Positions 32,848 through 36,715 of a DNA stretch of 36,715 nt are shown piece after piece. The stretch lies in contig CAYOEJ010000016.1 in assembly GCA_964403015.1 (NCBI GenBank), positions 1 to 36,715 on the forward strand. The letters run 5' to 3'. How positions within the stretch are numbered: position 1 is the stretch's first letter; every line of letters begins with the position of its first letter. This DNA is from CAYOEJ01 sp964403015 (GTDB lineage Bacteria > Actinomycetota > Actinomycetes > Actinomycetales > Actinomycetaceae). Under the pieces are notes generated by a model, which ran no database searches, had not been told where the DNA came from, and saw only the letters and a list, made by a program, of their open reading frames with translations. The position numbers and the translations under genes were made by a program.

Positions 32848-34119
32848 GTGGGGCAGGAATCGTAGGGCGGTCTCACGCCATGTCACTCATGGGACTCGAC
32901 GCAACACCCATCCTCATCGAGGCCGTTCTCCTCCACGGCTTACCGAACTTCACCATCGTGGGTCTGCCGGACGCTGCGGTGAACGAGGCTCGTGAACGAC
33001 TCAGAGCAGGGTTCCTAGGGATTGGCCTTACATGGCCGAATCAGCGGCTCACGGTCAATCTATCGCCGGGTGATGTAACGAAGTCGGGTACTGGATTTGA
33101 TCTCGGGTTAGCGGTCGCCATTTTGGGAGCTGTGGGATACCGGCCATGTGACCGAGGGACGGTGACAATCGGAGAACTTGGCCTAGACGGTGAGGTTCGC
33201 GCAGTATCCGGTGTATTGCCTGCCGTTATGGCGGCTAGGAATAAGGGATTTGTGCGGGCGATTGTTCCGGCGGCAAATGCGCGTGAAGCGTCGCTCGTGG
33301 ATGGGATTGAGATAGTTTCCGTCCATCACCTCGCCCAGATAGCGGTGATGTTTGGCGTGCCCGATGTGACGGTACCGCCAGCCCCGGCTTGGCGGCAGCC
33401 GTCCGTGGCCGGGAATGACGCCACTGTGGACTTGGTTGATATTTGCGGGCAAGAAGAGGCGATCATGGCTCTCGAGGTAGCCGCGGCGGGTTCTCATCAC
33501 ATGCTCATGGTGGGACCGCCGGGCGTTGGAAAATCGATGCTGGCCGAGAGGTTGCCGGGCGTCCTGCCTGACCTGGACAGAGAATCGGCTGTCGGTGTTG
33601 CAGCGATAAAGTCCCTCGATGGCGAATCCGTGACGGTACTGCCTAAACGGCCACCCTATGTGGCCCCGCATCACTCTGCGACCACCGCCGCGCTCGTAGG
33701 AGGCGGTTCGGGAATCCCCAAGCCGGGTGACATTACCCGTGCGCATCACGGCGTACTTTTCTGTGACGAGTTTCCGGAGTTTGCGCCACAGGTGATTCAA
33801 GCTCTCCGTCAGCCGATGGAGAAAGGGTGGATCGATCTCTCCCGCGTTCATGCGCGCGTCAGGTATCCCGCCCAATTCCAGCTGGTGGCGGCTGCTAATC
33901 CGTGTCGGTGTGGAATGAGGTTGGATGGGCCCGGCAAGTGCACATGCACCTCTCGCGAAAGACGTGCTTATGCATCGCACTTAGGCGGACCCGTGCGCGA
34001 TCGTATAGACATCCGCATCAACCTTGCCCGACCATCGCGAGCGGACATCAAGCGGGGTGGAACGGTGACCACTGCCGAGGTGCACGACAGGGTCACGCAA
34101 GCACGGGAACGCCAACGCG
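32844..34119 (+). CDS. comM: YifB/ComM family Mg-chelatase-like AAA+ ATPase (3' end lost in gap)
   Basis: ComM is a branch-migration helicase used in natural transformation. The visible 425 residues include a LonC-like N-terminal domain (GLPNFTIVGLPDAAVNEARERL, LSPGDVTKSGTGFDLGLAVAIL), Walker A GPPGVGKS (224-231), GVLFCDEFPEF as Walker B, PFxR-type DLSRVHARVRYPAQFQLVAAANPCRCG and a Cys cluster. ATG 32844 overlaps the yraN stop. The family is usually about 500 residues, so some 80 are missing in the N run. Adjacent dprA supports a DNA uptake and recombination role, but other uptake genes are not in the window. Confidence 0.93.
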
Positions 34120-34219
34120 NNNNNNNNNNNNNNNNNNNNNNNNNNNNNNNNNNNNNNNNNNNNNNNNNNNNNNNNNNNNNNNNNNNNNNNNNNNNNNNNN
34201 NNNNNNNNNNNNNNNNNNN
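34120..34219. other. Assembly gap between comM and dprA (100 N)
   Basis: Exactly 100 N. The comM C-terminus and the dprA N-terminus, together about 300 or more bases, are missing, so the placeholder is too short. Confidence 0.98.
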
Positions 34220-35293
34220 CATCGGGCAGCGATCGACTGGACACGGATCACAGAAGCGCCGGATCGCTATGCCAGCGCGCTGATTACGCGGTTCGGTTAC
34301 GCGGAATCACTGGCGATGGTGAGGGAGGGAGTTGCCGATCTGAAAGTTCGATACCCGAGTGTTGCGCGTTGGCACAATCGGCTTTCCACACTCGAACCAT
34401 TCCACGAGGCAGCGCTTCCCAAGCTCGGTGTCAGAGTGCTTATCCCCAGCGATGATGACTGGCCGGTGCAGGTCGATGATCTTGGCGATAGTCGGCCATT
34501 GGCGCTGTGGGTGCGCGGCTCGAGCGAGCTATTGACGAAGCGTTCTATAGCAATTGTGGGTTCTCGGGACGCGAGTGATTACGGCTGCAAGATTGCGCGC
34601 GACCTAGCCTTCGAAATCGGGATTCCGGTGGTTTCTGGCGGCGCCTTTGGTATTGATGCCGAAGCGCACCGCGGGGCACTGCTGGCCGAGGGCTCAACGA
34701 TTATTGTTTCTGCGGGAGGGGTTGATCGACCCTATCCAAGCGCGCATCGTGATCTGTATCTGCAAACGCTCAAACATGGGGGCGCGGTGATATCGGAATC
34801 TCCGTTGGCAGCAGCGCCTCAACGGCATCGCTTCCTCTCGAGGAATAGGATTATTGCTGCGCTCGCGGCCGCGACGATCGTTGTCGAGGCGCCCTACAGA
34901 TCCGGGGCCCTAAGTACGGCCAGACACGCTTTGGAGATCGGACGACCCGTAGGCGCATTTCCCGGGAACATCAACTCTCCGCATTCGGTTGGTACACACG
35001 AGCTCATCCGCTCCGCCGGGACATTGGTGGCAAGCACTGATCATGTTCGCCAGCTCATTGAACCGATCGGCGTACAACTTGAATTGGGAGAGTTCTTTGC
35101 TGGCGGTGTGGACGACGATTTTGATCCCAGACTTGAGCGAGTATGGGAAGCGACGCCGGTGCGGCGGGCTGCTTCAGCCGCATCGATTTCAGGGGTAGCC
35201 GGTTTGACGCTAGCCGAGACCTCCACCGCGCTTGGGAAACTTGCGATGAGGGGCCGTGTGGTCAACAAGCATGGAAGCTGGGTGAGGGCGTGA
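34220..35293 (+). CDS. dprA: DNA-processing protein DprA (5' end lost in gap)
   Basis: DprA protects incoming single-stranded DNA and loads RecA. The visible 357 residues contain the Rossmann core: SIAIVGSRDASDYG, VSGGAFGIDAEAHRGAL, GGVDRPYPSAHRDLY, FLSRNRIIAAL and VVEAPYRSGALSTA. The C-terminal part (from about 280) resembles the DprA winged-helix domain (SGVAGLTLAETSTALGKLAMRGRV). The SGGAFGID motif differs from the usual SGLARGID. The start is missing; about 20-25 residues are absent. It is followed by xerC, as in many actinobacteria. Confidence 0.93.
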   Translation, partial: HRAAIDWTRITEAPDRYASALITRFGYAESLAMVREGVADLKVRYPSVARWHNRLSTLEPFHEAALPKLGVRVLIPSDDDWPVQVDDLGDSRPLALWVRGSSELLTKRSIAIVGSRDASDYGCKIARDLAFEIGIPVVSGGAFGIDAEAHRGALLAEGSTIIVSAGGVDRPYPSAHRDLYLQTLKHGGAVISESPLAAAPQRHRFLSRNRIIAALAAATIVVEAPYRSGALSTARHALEIGRPVGAFPGNINSPHSVGTHELIRSAGTLVASTDHVRQLIEPIGVQLELGEFFAGGVDDDFDPRLERVWEATPVRRAASAASISGVAGLTLAETSTALGKLAMRGRVVNKHGSWVRA

Positions 35294-35326
35294 GAACGGA
35301 TACCGTTGCGCTCGGTTGACCTGGGC

Positions 35327-35339
35327 TAAAGTTAGGGCG
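35327..35339 (+). promoter_or_regulatory. -10 element for a probable leaderless xerC transcript
   Basis: TAAAGT (35327-35332) is followed by exactly 6 nt and GTG 35339, the same arrangement and hexamer as at 8757. No Shine-Dalgarno is present. TTGACC at 35316 is too close (5 nt) to be its -35. Confidence 0.5.
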
Positions 35340-36325
35340 TGAGCGGCAACAAGAACTCTAGCGGTGTGGTACGTAGTGTGCCCGAGCTTCTTGCTGCCTA
35401 TGAGCGTGAGCTGACCGTGCGGCGAGGATTGTCGGAGCATACCGCGCGCGCCTACATCGGCGAAGCGGATTCGTTGCTCGAGTACTTGGCACGGTATTCG
35501 GATGATGTCCTTGGATCGTTGGTAGAACTCGAGCTTGCGGACTTGCGCGGATGGCTAGCGGAACGGCAATCAGCAGGGCATTCAAGATCCTCTCTGGCGA
35601 GGCATTCGGCGGCGATTCGTACGTTTACTACCTGGCTTGCCAAGAGTGGCTACAGTCGCGTGGATGCCGGGCTACGACTGAAGGCCCCACGCGCTGATAA
35701 CGAGCTTCCGCGTGTTTTAACCACAGAACAGATCACTAAGCTGTTGAGGCACGTGGCAGAAGTGGCAGAATCTGCCGATCCCATCCATATTCGTGACTGG
35801 GCTGCTCTTGAAATGCTTTATGCCACCGGAATTCGCATCAGTGAGCTGGTTGGTTTGGATCTGTTCGACATCTCAGAAGACAACACGATCCGAGTCCTGG
35901 GCAAGGGCAACAAGGAAAGAGTCGTACCCTTCGGGCGTCCGGCACGCATCGCTCTTGACGCATGGATCGAAGCGCGCTCGCGGCTCATCAGTGAGAACGC
36001 GTCGAGTGGTCGGACGACGTCGAGAGCCGCAGAATCCAACGGAGCAGACGTGAACGCGGTGTTCTTAGGACGTCGCGGAAAACGCGTCAATCCGCGGACT
36101 ATCCGAGCGATGCTTTCAGCTGCTACCGCGCAAGCCGGCGTGCCGGACGTGACCCCGCACGATCTGCGACACTCAGCAGCCACACACCTTCTTGACGGTG
36201 GTTCAGACTTGCGAACCGTTCAAGAAATTCTTGGCCACTCATCCCTTGGTACCACGCAGCGATACACTCACGTCTCGGCGGAAAGGCTTCGCCAAGCATT
36301 CGGGCAGGCTCACCCGAGAGCTTGA
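35339..36325 (+). CDS. xerC: Tyrosine recombinase XerC
   Basis: This recombinase, with XerD, resolves chromosome dimers at dif. The 328-residue protein has an N-terminal SAM-like domain (about 14-105) and a catalytic domain with Arg166 (TGIRISEL), Lys189 (GKGNKER), His274 and Arg277 (HDLRHS), His300 (LGHSS) and the nucleophile Tyr309 (RYTHV). A Ser/Arg/Ala-rich insert at about 212-238 makes it longer than the usual 300. GTG 35339 is supported by the leaderless-type promoter. Its position after dprA matches chromosomal xerC rather than a mobile integrase. It ends 3 bases from the convergent peptidase gene. Confidence 0.93.
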   Translation: MSGNKNSSGVVRSVPELLAAYERELTVRRGLSEHTARAYIGEADSLLEYLARYSDDVLGSLVELELADLRGWLAERQSAGHSRSSLARHSAAIRTFTTWLAKSGYSRVDAGLRLKAPRADNELPRVLTTEQITKLLRHVAEVAESADPIHIRDWAALEMLYATGIRISELVGLDLFDISEDNTIRVLGKGNKERVVPFGRPARIALDAWIEARSRLISENASSGRTTSRAAESNGADVNAVFLGRRGKRVNPRTIRAMLSAATAQAGVPDVTPHDLRHSAATHLLDGGSDLRTVQEILGHSSLGTTQRYTHVSAERLRQAFGQAHPRA

Positions 36326-36328
36326 AGC

Positions 36329-36715
36329 TCACCGGTAAAGGCGGATCGGTTGCTTCGTCAAAAGTGAGAGCGGATCGATATAGCGGTCGCCTTCGTACTT
36401 TGCTCCCCAATGTAGACACGATGAGATTCCACAGTGGGTATCGGTAACCGTACCTATCAACTCGCCTCTTGCTACGGTCTGACCGCGCTTGACTACGACA
36501 TCGAGTGGTTCGTAAGTAGTGCGAAGTCCGTTGTCGTGTTCAATGGAGACGAGAGCTCGATCGTTAAGCACGCCGGCATAGACAACGCGGCCATCTGCAG
36601 CGGCATAAACGGGTGTGCCCGGGCCCAAAGCAAGATCCACTCCGCGGTGGCTTGGTGACCAGCGCTCGGGTCCAACGGAGAACTGTCGAAGCACGGGAAC
36701 CTCAACACCGGAAGG
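36329..36715 (-). CDS. M23-type peptidase domain protein (5' end beyond window)
   Basis: The frame is open to the window edge and shows at least 129 residues: VEVPVLRQF, HRGVDLAL with the His and Asp of the LytM zinc site, PVYAAADGRVVYAG, and CLHWGAKYEGDRYIDPLSLL. The usual second motif HxH is C-L-H here, as in an actinobacterial subfamily found between rpsB and xerC, so peptidoglycan hydrolase activity is uncertain. A signal peptide would be upstream, outside the window. In related genomes the next genes are rpsB and tsf. Confidence 0.88.
   Translation of the reverse strand, partial: PSGVEVPVLRQFSVGPERWSPSHRGVDLALGPGTPVYAAADGRVVYAGVLNDRALVSIEHDNGLRTTYEPLDVVVKRGQTVARGELIGTVTDTHCGISSCLHWGAKYEGDRYIDPLSLLTKQPIRLYR

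Overview
The window is a chromosomal segment of a moderately GC-rich Actinomycetota bacterium. The evidence is two ClpP paralogues in tandem, a DUF2469 gene found only in actinobacteria, a translational T-box ahead of ileS, a DUF222/HNH (13E12-type) gene and the order rplS-lepB-rnhB-DUF2469-yraN-comM-dprA-xerC-M23 peptidase. The overall content fits Actinomycetaceae (Trueperella/Arcanobacterium/Actinomyces-like), but the sequence alone does not fix genus or species. It is draft sequence: three runs of exactly 100 N (9577-9676, 29280-29379, 34120-34219) interrupt proC, trmD/an acetyltransferase and comM/dprA.

Region 1 (1-3.8 kb) is the proteolysis block: a C-terminal tail that is probably trigger factor, then clpP1-clpP2, a strong terminator, clpX and a stand-alone chorismate mutase. 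Region 2 (3.85-9.9 kb) holds a long-chain acyl-CoA ligase and valS on the minus strand, a shortened CofE-like gene and a gapped proC. Region 3 (9.9-13.07 kb) is the most accessory part: a degenerate 19-bp tandem repeat, a promoter overlapped by a LexA/SOS-like box, a DUF222-HNH gene, a 12-bp repeat, a YdfG-like dehydrogenase, a 21-bp repeat and the ileS T-box leader.

Region 4 (13.07-25.5 kb) is a long plus-strand housekeeping run: ileS (eukaryote-like type 2), folC, ndk, an orphan dhaL, smc, a small membrane protein, ftsY and ffh. It links translation, folate, nucleotide supply, chromosome segregation and SRP protein targeting. Region 5 (25.5-27.6 kb) is an amidohydrolase converging on a cation diffusion facilitator. 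Region 6 (27.8-32.4 kb) is a ribosome maturation and secretion block: rpsP-khpA-(hairpin)-rimM-trmD, a GNAT acetyltransferase, rplS, lepB, rnhB and DUF2469. Region 7 (32.4-36.7 kb) is yraN-comM-dprA-xerC, converging on an M23-type peptidase cut by the window edge.

Three patterns recur. Short degenerate tandem repeats of different unit length (17, 19, 12, 21 bp) sit at gene ends or in intergenic gaps in the first 13 kb. Several genes have a TANNNT hexamer exactly 6-7 nt before the start codon and no Shine-Dalgarno, the signature of leaderless transcription. Layered control elements sit before clpP1 (ClgR-like box), the HNH gene (SOS box) and ileS (T-box). No CRISPR array, prophage, insertion sequence, rRNA or tRNA gene was seen, and no clearly novel multi-gene system.
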